A DNA stretch of 64,000 nucleotides from Bacteroidales bacterium (GTDB lineage Bacteria; Bacteroidota; Bacteroidia; Bacteroidales; UBA932): the NCBI GenBank assembly GCA_017477465.1, contig JAFUVU010000032.1:23556-87555 (forward strand). Direction: 5' to 3'. Numbering within the stretch: position 1 is the stretch's first letter; each line of letters begins with the position of its first letter. The notes beneath the pieces were generated by a model. That model ran no database searches. It worked only from the letters and a program-made list of their open reading frames with translations, and was not told where the DNA came from. This document shows, in pieces, positions 33,412 to 41,091 of the stretch. A program made the position numbers and the translations under genes.

Positions 33412-34284
33412 ATGGGCATCCGCATAGCCTCGGAAGAAGAGCCCAACTTCGACTTCTACACCTCCCGCCTTGGCATCCGCTATTCGGACATCTTGAAGTT
33501 CTACCAGAGCACGGTGGCCAAGTATCCTAATTTCCACCTGAAGATGCTGCATTTCTTCATCAACACAGGCATCAGGGATACCGCATATTATTGGAACGAG
33601 CTTTCAAAATGCGTCAAGGTTTACTGTGAACTTAAAGCAATCTGCCCGGAACTGGACAGCCTCAATATCGGTGGCGGCCTTCCTAACAAAACCTCCCTCG
33701 CACAGGATTTCGACTATGAATACATGGTCGAAGAGATTATCAACCAAATCAAGGTTACCTGCAACGCGATGGGCGTGGAAGAGCCGGACATCTTCACGGA
33801 ATTCGGTTCCTTCACGGTAGGGGAAAGCGGTGCCACCATCTTCAAGATTCTGGATATCAAACAGCAGAACGACAGGGAGAAATGGTACATGATTGACAAC
33901 TCCTTCATGACCTGCCTGCCCGACACCTGGGGCCTCAACCAGCGCTTTATCCTGCTGCCTATCAACAAATGGAACGACGAGTATCAGCGTGTCTTTCTTG
34001 GCGGCCTCACCTGCGACAGCCAGGACTTCTACAACGCCGACTATCACGCCAACGCCATCTTCCTTCCCACAATCCGCAGCCGCAGGGAGAACCTGTATAT
34101 CGGCTTCTTTCACACCGGCGCATATCAGGAAGCGCTTTCCGGATACGGCGGCATAAAGCACTGCCTCATGCCATCTCCAAGGCACATATTGCTGGACAGG
34201 GACAAGGACGGCAATCTCATAACATCGGTTTTTGCTGAAGAGCAAAGCGCCGAATCGATGCTTAAGATGCTGGGATATAAGTAA
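33412..34284 (+). CDS. C-terminal part of interrupted arginine decarboxylase
   Basis: 290 codons from an ATG that is probably an internal methionine of the original gene (MGIRIASEEEPNFDF). There is no ribosome-binding sequence before it. It holds the glycine loop and the catalytic CDS motif (Cys201 of this part). Its stop abuts the rarA stop with no gap. Confidence 0.7.
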   Translation: MGIRIASEEEPNFDFYTSRLGIRYSDILKFYQSTVAKYPNFHLKMLHFFINTGIRDTAYYWNELSKCVKVYCELKAICPELDSLNIGGGLPNKTSLAQDFDYEYMVEEIINQIKVTCNAMGVEEPDIFTEFGSFTVGESGATIFKILDIKQQNDREKWYMIDNSFMTCLPDTWGLNQRFILLPINKWNDEYQRVFLGGLTCDSQDFYNADYHANAIFLPTIRSRRENLYIGFFHTGAYQEALSGYGGIKHCLMPSPRHILLDRDKDGNLITSVFAEEQSAESMLKMLGYK

Positions 34285-35583
34285 TTACTTCTTGTAATAT
34301 TTGGGCCAGCAGGCCTCGAGATAGGCACGGAGCGCAGCTTCGTGCTTATTTTGTGCGGGTTCGTAGAACACAGTGCCCTTGAGCTTTTCCGGCATGAATT
34401 CCATATCTACGAAATGACCCGGGTAGTCGTGGGCGTACTTGTAGCCGTCACTGTAACCGAGTTCTTCCATAAGCTTGGTAGGGGCGTTGCGTATAGGCAG
34501 CGGAACGGGCTGGTTGCCTGATTGTTTGACCTCGGCCAGGGCTTTCTCGAGGGCCATGTAACTGGCGTTGCTTTTAGGCGAAGATGCCAGATACACAGTT
34601 GTTTCCGCCAAAGGGATACGTCCCTCCGGCATGCCTATCTTGGATACCACTTCGAAGCAGGCATTGGCCAGAAGCAGGGCGTTTGGATTTGCAAGGCCCA
34701 CGTCTTCCGAGGCGCTGAGGCACAGGCGTCTGGCTATGAACAGCGGATCTTCTCCGCCGTCGATCATCCTTGCAAGATAGTAGATTGCGGCATTGGGATC
34801 CGAGCCTCTGATACTCTTGATGAAGGCGGAGATGATGTCGTAATGCATTTCCCCGTCTTTATCGTAGATGGCCATGTTCTCCTGGATGGAGGCCGTGACG
34901 GTGGCATTGTCCAGAACGATGGGGGACTGCCCCGCCTGGGCGTCGATTACAAGTTCCAGAACGTTGAGAAGCTTACGGGCATCGCCGCCGCTGTACCGCA
35001 TCAGGGCCTCGCTTTCCTTAATCTGTATGTCTTTGTCTTTGAGAAGGACGTCTTCCCGGAGGGCGCGCCTCAGAAGGATTTCCAAATCGGCCTTTTCAAG
35101 GGGCTTTAATACGAAGACCTGGCAGCGGGAAAGAAGGGGAGTGATGACCTCGAAGGACGGATTCTCAGTTGTTGCGCCGATTAGGACGATTGTGCCATTT
35201 TCTACAGCTCCAAGCAGGGCGTCCTGCTGTGCTTTGTTGAACCTGTGGATTTCGTCGATGAAAAGGATGGGCGCACCTTTCCGGTTGAAGAGTGAGCTGC
35301 TTCTGGATTTTTCAAAAACCTCGCGGACATCTTTTACGCCTGCGGTTACTGCGCTTAGGGTAAAGAAGTCACGCTCAAGTGTTTGTGCAATAATATGCGC
35401 AAGTGTGGTCTTTCCCACTCCGGGAGGCCCCCAGAGTATGAAAGACGACAGATTGCCGCTTTCTATCATCTTTCTCAATACGCAGCCCTGATCTACAAGA
35501 TGATGCTGTCCCACGTACTCATCGAGTGTGCGGGGACGCATTCTTTCGGGAAGAGGGGGGAGCATTGCGGATGATGCGCTCAT
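34285..35583 (-). CDS. rarA: Replication-associated recombination ATPase RarA (MgsA)
   Basis: A 432-residue AAA+ ATPase of the clamp-loader type: MRPRTLDEYVGQHHLV, Walker A GPPGVGKTTLA, Walker B LFIDEIHRFNKAQQDALL and the sensor GATTENPSFEVITPLLSRC. The C-terminal part (RGSDPNAAIYYLARMIDGGEDPLFIARRL, the tetramerisation region) is complete. RarA acts at stalled replication forks. It lies 2 nt after the GNAT gene and is probably co-transcribed with it. Confidence 0.95.
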   Translation of the reverse strand: MSASSAMLPPLPERMRPRTLDEYVGQHHLVDQGCVLRKMIESGNLSSFILWGPPGVGKTTLAHIIAQTLERDFFTLSAVTAGVKDVREVFEKSRSSSLFNRKGAPILFIDEIHRFNKAQQDALLGAVENGTIVLIGATTENPSFEVITPLLSRCQVFVLKPLEKADLEILLRRALREDVLLKDKDIQIKESEALMRYSGGDARKLLNVLELVIDAQAGQSPIVLDNATVTASIQENMAIYDKDGEMHYDIISAFIKSIRGSDPNAAIYYLARMIDGGEDPLFIARRLCLSASEDVGLANPNALLLANACFEVVSKIGMPEGRIPLAETTVYLASSPKSNASYMALEKALAEVKQSGNQPVPLPIRNAPTKLMEELGYSDGYKYAHDYPGHFVDMEFMPEKLKGTVFYEPAQNKHEAALRAYLEACWPKYYKK

Positions 35584-35585
35584 TG

Positions 35586-36716
35586 CTATATGGGTTTTGA
35601 AAAGACGCGCCTGCGACGCTTGACCTCTTTCTTATAATCGTTCCAGAGATTTTGGATTTTGTTGTTGGTTTCCATCTCTCCGTTGGATTCTCCATAACGG
35701 AAGCCGCCCTTTATCAGTGCCGGGATAAGTTCTGCAAAAAGCATGGCGTGAACACCGCGGTTGCGATATTCGGGGTCAACGGCTATTATCATGAGCTCTA
35801 CAGCCTCTTCATGCTTTATGTACATCGATTTCACCAGATGCCACCATCCCAGAGGGAAGAGGTAGCCGTTGCCTTTGCGGACGGCATGCGCAAGGGAAGG
35901 CATGGTGATTGCAACCCCGACCAGCTTGCCGTCGTTGTCTTCCACAAGCGTGACATATCTGAGGTCCAGAAGGCCGAGATAGGTATCTATATACTGGTCG
36001 ATTACTTCCGGAGGCAGTACCGTAAAGTCGAAGAGAACATTGTAGGTGCGGTTCACCAGGTCGAAGATTTTTTGCCCGTAGCGCTCTTTTTTCACCTCGC
36101 GCTTGGTTATTTTGCGCACATGCAAGTTGTAGCGTTCCTGGACGATGGCTGCTGCACGGCCTACTTTTTCCGGCAGCTGCTCGGGCACGTAAATGCGGTA
36201 TTCTATCCAGTCGTTTTCTTTTCCAAGGCCCAGGGCTTCATAGTGCTCTCCATAGTAGGGATAGTTGTACTTGAGCATGAAGGAGGATATGTCGTCGAAG
36301 CCTTCCACTACGCAGCCTTCGTTGTCGAAGTCCGTGAAGCCGAGGGGGCCTGTGACCTTGTTCATGCCATGCTGTTTGCCGAAGGCGATTACGGCCTCCA
36401 TAAGGGAGCGGGAGACTTCTTTGTCGTCGATGAAATCGGCCCAGCCGAAGCGGACTTCCTTTTGATCCCAGTCTTTATTTGCTATATTGTTGATTATAGC
36501 GGCCATACGTCCGGCCAGTTTGCCGTCTTTGTATGCCAGGAAAAGGCGGGAGATGCAGTATTTGCCCATTGGATTCTTGCTGGGATCCAGAGCCGACAGT
36601 TCATCCATGTACAAGTTGGGGACATAATATGGGCAATCTTTATAAAGCTTTACAGGGAACTTTACAAAGGCTATGAGGTCCCGCTTGGATTGGACAGTCT
36701 TAATGCTTACAGACAT
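35586..36716 (-). CDS. GNAT-fold N-acetyltransferase-like protein
   Basis: A 376-residue protein common in Bacteroidales and often annotated as a GNAT or as an uncharacterised enzyme. It has a GNAT-like C-terminal half with AVELMIIAVDPEYRNRGVHAMLFAELI (acetyl-CoA loop R-x2-G-x-A). The N-terminal half has FVKFPVKLYKDCPYYVPNLYMDE and GPLGFTDFDNEGCVVEGFD. The start at 36716 removes a basic, non-coding-looking extension. A -7 box TATCTTTG lies 24 nt upstream. The substrate is unknown. Confidence 0.8.
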   Translation of the reverse strand: MSVSIKTVQSKRDLIAFVKFPVKLYKDCPYYVPNLYMDELSALDPSKNPMGKYCISRLFLAYKDGKLAGRMAAIINNIANKDWDQKEVRFGWADFIDDKEVSRSLMEAVIAFGKQHGMNKVTGPLGFTDFDNEGCVVEGFDDISSFMLKYNYPYYGEHYEALGLGKENDWIEYRIYVPEQLPEKVGRAAAIVQERYNLHVRKITKREVKKERYGQKIFDLVNRTYNVLFDFTVLPPEVIDQYIDTYLGLLDLRYVTLVEDNDGKLVGVAITMPSLAHAVRKGNGYLFPLGWWHLVKSMYIKHEEAVELMIIAVDPEYRNRGVHAMLFAELIPALIKGGFRYGESNGEMETNNKIQNLWNDYKKEVKRRRRVFSKPI

Positions 36717-36740
36717 AAAGTGTGGTTTTAGTAACAAATG

Positions 36741-36748
36741 CAAAGATA
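36741..36748 (-). promoter_or_regulatory. -7 promoter box for the GNAT-rarA genes
   Basis: TATCTTTG followed by CA on the minus strand, 24 nt before the ATG at 36716. It lies just downstream of the terminator of the preceding gene, as expected for a new transcription unit. Confidence 0.55.
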
Positions 36749-36761
36749 ACACTTTTGGAAC

Positions 36762-36804
36762 AAAAAAAAAGAAAAGCCGCACCTGCGACGTGGCGGTGCG
36801 GCTT
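36762..36804 (-). terminator. Intrinsic terminator of the 308-residue lipoprotein gene
   Basis: Perfect 10-bp arms AAGCCGCACC (36774-36783) and GGTGCGGCTT (36795-36804) with an 11-nt loop. On the minus strand they are followed by TTTTC and a run of nine T. The stem begins 21 nt after the lipoprotein stop. Confidence 0.85.
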
Positions 36805-36825
36805 AAAATCCGGCTTCTATGCTGC

Positions 36826-37752
36826 TTATTTGGCCTTGAGGGTGAGCTCCAGACGGCCTTCATATGTTGTGCCGCCTGCAGTGATGGTGGCTTTCACATC
36901 CAGGAGAGCGGTATTGTCTTCAGGGAAGGTAAATGTGCCGGTAGCTTTGCCGTTAATGATGGCGTTTCCTAAATTGCCAAGATCGTAGCTGAAGGTGGAA
37001 CTGGAGAGATTCCATGTGCCGTAGAACGGATCTTTACCGGTGAAAGTGATAACGAAGGTCTTGTCGCCTGTGATAATGATATTTTTGACTTTGTATCCCG
37101 ACAATTCCTCCTTGTCTTTGACCGAGAAGCTGATTCCTTTATTCTGGCCTTCTGCCCAAGTCGCAAATTCAAGCAAATCCAGGGTCCCGTCAATTTTCTT
37201 TTGGATGCCTGCAGAGCCCAGTGCCGCACCCTTGACTGAAATGATGGAAGATAAAACAGTCCAGCTTCTTGACATATTGGCAATTAAATCAGAGCCGGCA
37301 ACGATATCTTTAATAGTTGCACCGTTTACAGTGATGCTTGAACTTGAGCCGGCAGGGGTGAACTGAATGGTGTTGCCGATGATTTCGAATTTGCCAACGC
37401 CCTCGACGTTGTAAGCAAAACCGGTAGCTTTGCCGACGACATCAGCGGTGAAAGGCTTGACAATGAGCTTGATTTCAGGCTCTTCCGGTACTTCGGGTGA
37501 AGGAGTTTCTGGAGTTCCTTCCTCGATTCCTACGTAGATGAGAGTTTCGCCGTCTTCTGTAAATGTCGTCTTTTTCATATGATACGTAGTGCCGTCGATT
37601 TCTACATCGAGGGGCTTGGCGGAAGGTAATTCGACAGTCTTTGCGGATTTGACGGTGCTGGCTTCCTTTACGGATACGGAAGTCTTACCGGAGCAAGCGC
37701 TGAGCAGTGCAATCAGAGCTCCAAGGGATAAGAGGGCTAGAATCTTTTTCAT
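36826..37752 (-). CDS. Lipoprotein of unknown function
   Basis: The 308-residue protein has a lipoprotein signal with Cys20 in LLSACSGK. A short Pro/Glu-rich linker (TPETPSPEVPEEPE, about 80-93) separates an N-terminal part from a beta-rich C-terminal domain with FYGTWNLSSSTFSYDL, which recalls the lipocalin-like or calycin folds of many Bacteroides lipoproteins. I do not recognise a named family with confidence. It lies 24 nt after an outer-membrane barrel gene and ends at a strong terminator, so the two form a unit. Confidence 0.75.
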   Translation of the reverse strand: MKKILALLSLGALIALLSACSGKTSVSVKEASTVKSAKTVELPSAKPLDVEIDGTTYHMKKTTFTEDGETLIYVGIEEGTPETPSPEVPEEPEIKLIVKPFTADVVGKATGFAYNVEGVGKFEIIGNTIQFTPAGSSSSITVNGATIKDIVAGSDLIANMSRSWTVLSSIISVKGAALGSAGIQKKIDGTLDLLEFATWAEGQNKGISFSVKDKEELSGYKVKNIIITGDKTFVITFTGKDPFYGTWNLSSSTFSYDLGNLGNAIINGKATGTFTFPEDNTALLDVKATITAGGTTYEGRLELTLKAK

Positions 37753-37776
37753 ATCGCTGTAAATTTAGAAGTTACG

Positions 37777-38577
37777 TTATAAAATGCGGAAGAAAACATT
37801 GAGTTTAAGCATTGGCATGACAGGGATTTTGCCCAGCATATCGACTGCTCCTTTATCCAATTGGTTGCCGTTTTCATCCACGAGGTCCCTGCTGGTGATG
37901 CGGATGGCTTCACCTTTTTCTGAGCGAAGATAGTTATATGTATAGGGTTTTAAACCTCCGGTGTATAGAACACCCATGTCGAAGGAAACGCTTACGCGAT
38001 TATCAACGTTTAGGGCATGGCCGAAACCGATTCCCAGATACGGCATTACGACAGCGCTCTTGATGTCTGCATAAGCATAACCGTTTTTGTCCGTTGACAT
38101 GGAGATGTCGTTGAAAGTGATAGCAGTAGTGGCCCATTCTTCCTTGTCCAGAATTTCGCGCATATCGGCCTTGGCATTAAAGAAGGAACCGCTGCCGATG
38201 TACAAGCCGGCGGTGAAATGGAAAGGAGTGTGCTTGCCGGGGAAGATGTCGAAAAGGAGTTTGCCGCGACCGCCCTTAAGCACCGAGAGAGAGACGGGCA
38301 TATTGCTGATGTCCCTGTCTTTGCCGCCGATTTCTACTGTAGGAATGTCCTGTGAGAACTGACTGGGCTTAAGGGTGGCGTTTAAAGGAAGGAATGAGTA
38401 GCCGCCTCTGACCTGTACATAGGGGGTAAGAGTGGTGACAAGTTCCAGACCTATACCGTCCAGACCGTCGGTGATGCCTATTCCAAGGTGGTTAAAAATT
38501 TGTTTGTCCTGAGCGAAGGAATTTATGCTCAGCATAGAAAGTGACAGCGCTGCTGCAAAGGCTAGAATTTTTTTCAT
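37777..38577 (-). CDS. Outer-membrane beta-barrel protein
   Basis: A 266-residue protein with a signal peptide (MKKILAFAAALSLSMLSINSFAQ), then alternating beta strands (YVQVRGGYSFLPL, FHFTAGLYIGSGSFF, VVMPYLGIGFGHAL, VSVSFDMGVLYTGG) and a C-terminal LKLNVFFRIL. This is the pattern of a small porin-like barrel. No named family is certain. Upstream a -7 box overlaps a 14-bp palindrome. The lipoprotein gene follows by 24 nt. Confidence 0.8.
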   Translation of the reverse strand: MKKILAFAAALSLSMLSINSFAQDKQIFNHLGIGITDGLDGIGLELVTTLTPYVQVRGGYSFLPLNATLKPSQFSQDIPTVEIGGKDRDISNMPVSLSVLKGGRGKLLFDIFPGKHTPFHFTAGLYIGSGSFFNAKADMREILDKEEWATTAITFNDISMSTDKNGYAYADIKSAVVMPYLGIGFGHALNVDNRVSVSFDMGVLYTGGLKPYTYNYLRSEKGEAIRITSRDLVDENGNQLDKGAVDMLGKIPVMPMLKLNVFFRIL

Positions 38578-38602
38578 AGGTATAACTTTCTGTTTATCCG
38601 GA

Positions 38603-38623
38603 CAAATATAATAAATATTTATT
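38603..38623 (-). promoter_or_regulatory. -7 box overlapping a 14-bp palindrome before the barrel gene
   Basis: TATATTTG on the minus strand (38610-38603) ends 25 nt before the ATG at 38577. The perfect palindrome AATAAATATTTATT (38610-38623) covers the start of the spacer and could be an operator. AT-richness makes chance symmetry possible. Confidence 0.45.
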
Positions 38624-38676
38624 GAAACAATTGTCTGTTAATGCATAAATTAACGCTAATTCATAGGTAAAATTAC

Positions 38677-39597
38677 CTAATCTTGCTTGATATGCACATC
38701 CATTTGAGGGAAGGGGAACTGAATTCCATACCTGGAAGGAAGGAGCGTGTAGATGTTTTCGTTTAGGGCGAAACGCGCGGCCCAGTAGTCGGAAGCCTTC
38801 ACCCAGGCGCGTACGGTGAAGTTTACGCTGCTTGCTCCAAGGTCTGTCAAGGCTACCACGGGATCGGCCGCACCGGGGACTTTTCCGTCCAAAAAGAGCG
38901 GGTCGAGGGAAATGATCTCGAGAACGGCTTCTTTTACCTTCTGTGCATCCGAGCCGTAGGCTACAGAGAGGGGAATATCTACCCTGCGCAGCTTCTTGCC
39001 GGAAAAATTATTGATATTGCCGTTGGAAAGCGTGCCGTTTGGAAGGATGATTACGCGGTTGTCAACGGTGAGCAGTTTGGTGCTGACCATATTGACCTCT
39101 GTCACCGTTCCTGCGAAGCCTTGTGCCTCGATGTAATCGCCAACCTTGAAAGGCTTGAAAATGAGAAGCATAATGCCGCCGGCAAAGTTTTGCACAGTAC
39201 CGCTTAGTGCCATGCCGATAGCCATGCCGCCGGCGGCCAGGAGCGCAGCCAGGGAAGTGGTGTTGATGCCGAGGGTGCTGATGGTGATTATAATGAGGAC
39301 CACCCACAGGCTGATGGAAACCAGACTGTCAACGAAAGATGCAAGGGTCGGTTCCGCTTTACGGCGTTCAAACCCCCTGCGGACAGCCCTGCGGATAACG
39401 CGGATAAGCCATGCGCCGATGATGTAAATGAGAAGTGCAGCGAGCACTTTAAGGCCGAATTGTATGGCTTGCTCTCCAAGATCGGCAAGCAAGTCTTTGG
39501 GCGGGGTGTTCATTATCTTTTCGGCCAACATTGCCTTTTTGGCTTCCAGGGAGTCGGCCGATACTTCCACGGCAGGGATATTTTGAAGTAAAAACAT
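38677..39597 (-). CDS. MscS-family mechanosensitive channel
   Basis: A 306-residue small-conductance channel with three membrane helices, the pore helix GMAIGMALSGTVQNFAGGIMLLIFKPFKVGDYIEAQGFAGTVTEVNMVSTKLLTVDNRVIILPNGTLSNG carrying the glycine/alanine packing and the beta domain, then a C-terminal domain typical of MscS. It protects cells from hypo-osmotic shock. It follows the CaCA antiporter gene by 3 nt. A dyad (TAGGTAA/TTACCTA, 38664-38679) covers its stop codon. Confidence 0.93.
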   Translation of the reverse strand: MFLLQNIPAVEVSADSLEAKKAMLAEKIMNTPPKDLLADLGEQAIQFGLKVLAALLIYIIGAWLIRVIRRAVRRGFERRKAEPTLASFVDSLVSISLWVVLIIITISTLGINTTSLAALLAAGGMAIGMALSGTVQNFAGGIMLLIFKPFKVGDYIEAQGFAGTVTEVNMVSTKLLTVDNRVIILPNGTLSNGNINNFSGKKLRRVDIPLSVAYGSDAQKVKEAVLEIISLDPLFLDGKVPGAADPVVALTDLGASSVNFTVRAWVKASDYWAARFALNENIYTLLPSRYGIQFPFPQMDVHIKQD

Positions 39598-39600
39598 AGT

Positions 39601-40563
39601 TTATAAGTTGATGATCAAGTAAGACATGTAAGCTGCGAATAACAGCAGGAACAGCGAGCCGTCCAGACGGTCAATCTGGTTTTTCTTCCCGATGAAACAG
39701 GCAGAGAGAAGGGCAAGGGCGCTTACCATCAACGCTGCCAAGTCTATATCCGTTATGTCTGTGAAGGACAGCGGGTTAATGAGCGCACTGCCGCCCAGGA
39801 TAAGCAATATGTTGAAAATATTTGAGCCGATGATATTGCCAAGCGCCAGCTGGCCTTTCTTTTTGACGGCCGCCGCTATGCAGGTTGCAAGCTCCGGCAT
39901 TGAGGTGCCGCCGGCAAGGATGGTGATGGCGATGAACTTGTCGCTTATGCCAAGGTCTTTTGCAATTGACGTCGCTGAATTCACGAACAGATGTCCGCCT
40001 CCTATGAGTGCTGCAAGGCCGCCGAGAATCATGAGGAGGGAAAGCCAAATGTTCCGTGAGGAGGAGGCGTTACCGGCATTATCTTCCGGGGCCGATGTCT
40101 TTTGGGAGAAGCTCCACCACATATAAGCGGCGAAAAGGGCGATGAGTATGCCGCCGTCAATGCGCGAAAGGCCATCGACGCCTATTCCGAAGAAGCGGTG
40201 CTCAAGACCAAGGACGATCAATAAAACAGTGACGAGAATGTTCATCGGAACATCCTGCTTTTTGTTTTCAGGCAATACTGAAATGGGCAGTATGAGGGCG
40301 GTGAGACCAAGTATAAGCAACGTATTGAAAATATTGGAACCCACGACATTGCCGATGGAAATATCGGAATTACCCTGTATTGCGCCTATGAAACTTACTA
40401 CCATTTCCGGGGCCGAAGTTCCCATGCCCACAATGGTGAGGCCGATGACGAATTCGCTGAGCCCGAAGCGGCGGGCGACAGAGGAGGAACCTTCGACCAG
40501 ATAATCGGCCCCGAAAACGACAAGAGCCAGACCAACCAACAAGAATACAATCTCTAACAACAT
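39601..40563 (-). CDS. CaCA-family sodium/calcium antiporter
   Basis: A 320-residue antiporter with two repeated five-helix halves, each with the alpha-repeat: GLTIVGMGTSAPEMVVSFIGAIQGNSDISIGNVVGSNIFN and AITILAGGTSMPELATCIAAAVKKKGQLALGNIIGSNIFN. The Glu in each TSxPE motif is the ion ligand. It exports Ca2+ in exchange for Na+ or H+. It is the first gene of a two-gene unit with MscS, so both may respond to ionic stress. Confidence 0.94.
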   Translation of the reverse strand: MLLEIVFLLVGLALVVFGADYLVEGSSSVARRFGLSEFVIGLTIVGMGTSAPEMVVSFIGAIQGNSDISIGNVVGSNIFNTLLILGLTALILPISVLPENKKQDVPMNILVTVLLIVLGLEHRFFGIGVDGLSRIDGGILIALFAAYMWWSFSQKTSAPEDNAGNASSSRNIWLSLLMILGGLAALIGGGHLFVNSATSIAKDLGISDKFIAITILAGGTSMPELATCIAAAVKKKGQLALGNIIGSNIFNILLILGGSALINPLSFTDITDIDLAALMVSALALLSACFIGKKNQIDRLDGSLFLLLFAAYMSYLIINL

Positions 40564-40583
40564 ACACTTCTAATTTTCCAGCA

Positions 40584-40591
40584 CAAAAATA
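40584..40591 (-). promoter_or_regulatory. -7 promoter box for the antiporter-MscS unit
   Basis: TATTTTTG on the minus strand, ending 20 nt before the ATG at 40563. No -33 partner seen. Confidence 0.45.
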
Positions 40592-40612
40592 GTAAAACTT
40601 ATGGATTTTACC

Positions 40613-40620
40613 TATATTTG
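40613..40620 (+). promoter_or_regulatory. -7 promoter box for the lipoprotein-M6 protease unit
   Basis: TATATTTG, 24 nt before the ATG at 40645. The region upstream is short and AT-rich with no clear -33 TTTG. Confidence 0.5.
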
Positions 40621-40644
40621 TATGCTACTGAAACCTAAATTAAC

Positions 40645-41091
40645 ATGAGCGGCGCTTCCATACGCTGGATTGTATGCCTGATGATGGCTGTCTTTGCCAC
40701 GTCAGGATGCAAGGAAAAGGAGTCTCCTGTAATTCCTCCCGGACCGGAGGTAGAGGAGGACCCGCTTACGCGTGTGCGTGTCCCGGGAGCTTACGGCGTG
40801 CCGGGAGGCGACCAGATTCTCCAGCTGTCAAGGCAAAGCAGCACCTTGTTTTATGGCAATTCCTTTTCCTATCGTCTTCTGGACCCTTCCACCCTCACGG
40901 TAGTTTCGCTTTCCGGTTTCCCGAAAGGCCTTGAAGAAGGCGATACCGTCTCATTTACCTACCGCCTTGCCAGGCGCGGCGTTACAATAGCAACGGCTCG
41001 CTATGACGGCGTCAAAGTTATAAAGACAGGCGGCGGAATGGCCTGGCTGAAAAAAGATGAAAACTGCTTTTTTGTCATAGAATTGCTATGA
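40645..41091 (+). CDS. Small lipoprotein translationally coupled to an M6 protease
   Basis: The 148-residue protein has a lipoprotein signal (Cys22 in FATSGCKEKE) and a small beta-rich domain (residues 55-148) without a recognised family. Its stop overlaps the protease start as ATGA, so the two are made together. A role as anchor, chaperone or inhibitor of the protease is possible but is only inferred from the coupling. Confidence 0.7.
   Translation: MSGASIRWIVCLMMAVFATSGCKEKESPVIPPGPEVEEDPLTRVRVPGAYGVPGGDQILQLSRQSSTLFYGNSFSYRLLDPSTLTVVSLSGFPKGLEEGDTVSFTYRLARRGVTIATARYDGVKVIKTGGGMAWLKKDENCFFVIELL

Larger units (their letters stand above)
32884..34284 (+). pseudogene. speA: Arginine decarboxylase (PLP fold III), interrupted by an in-frame TAA
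   Basis: Two open stretches lie in the same frame, separated only by TAA at 33400-33402 and three sense codons (GAC ACC AGT). Joined, they give about 466 residues, the size of the short Bacteroidota arginine decarboxylases of the alanine-racemase fold. The PLP lysine is in the first part (Lys84 in YSYCTKSSQF). The PLP-phosphate loop (LNIGGGLPN) and active-site Cys (GGLTCDSQDFY) are in the second. Neither half can be active alone. One base change (for example AAA to TAA) explains the break. It may be a real nonsense mutation, population variation or a sequencing error; the coding quality on both sides suggests it is recent. Confidence 0.8.

Noticed and set aside
32884-34284. Alternative genetic code with TAA as sense
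   Set aside because: TAA ends many intact genes in the window (for example the LptF/G permease and obg's neighbour ssb), so a general recoding is not supported.
35652-36731. 359-codon plus-strand frame opposite the GNAT gene
   Set aside because: No domain, and it runs against a gene with GNAT motifs, a promoter and an operon partner.
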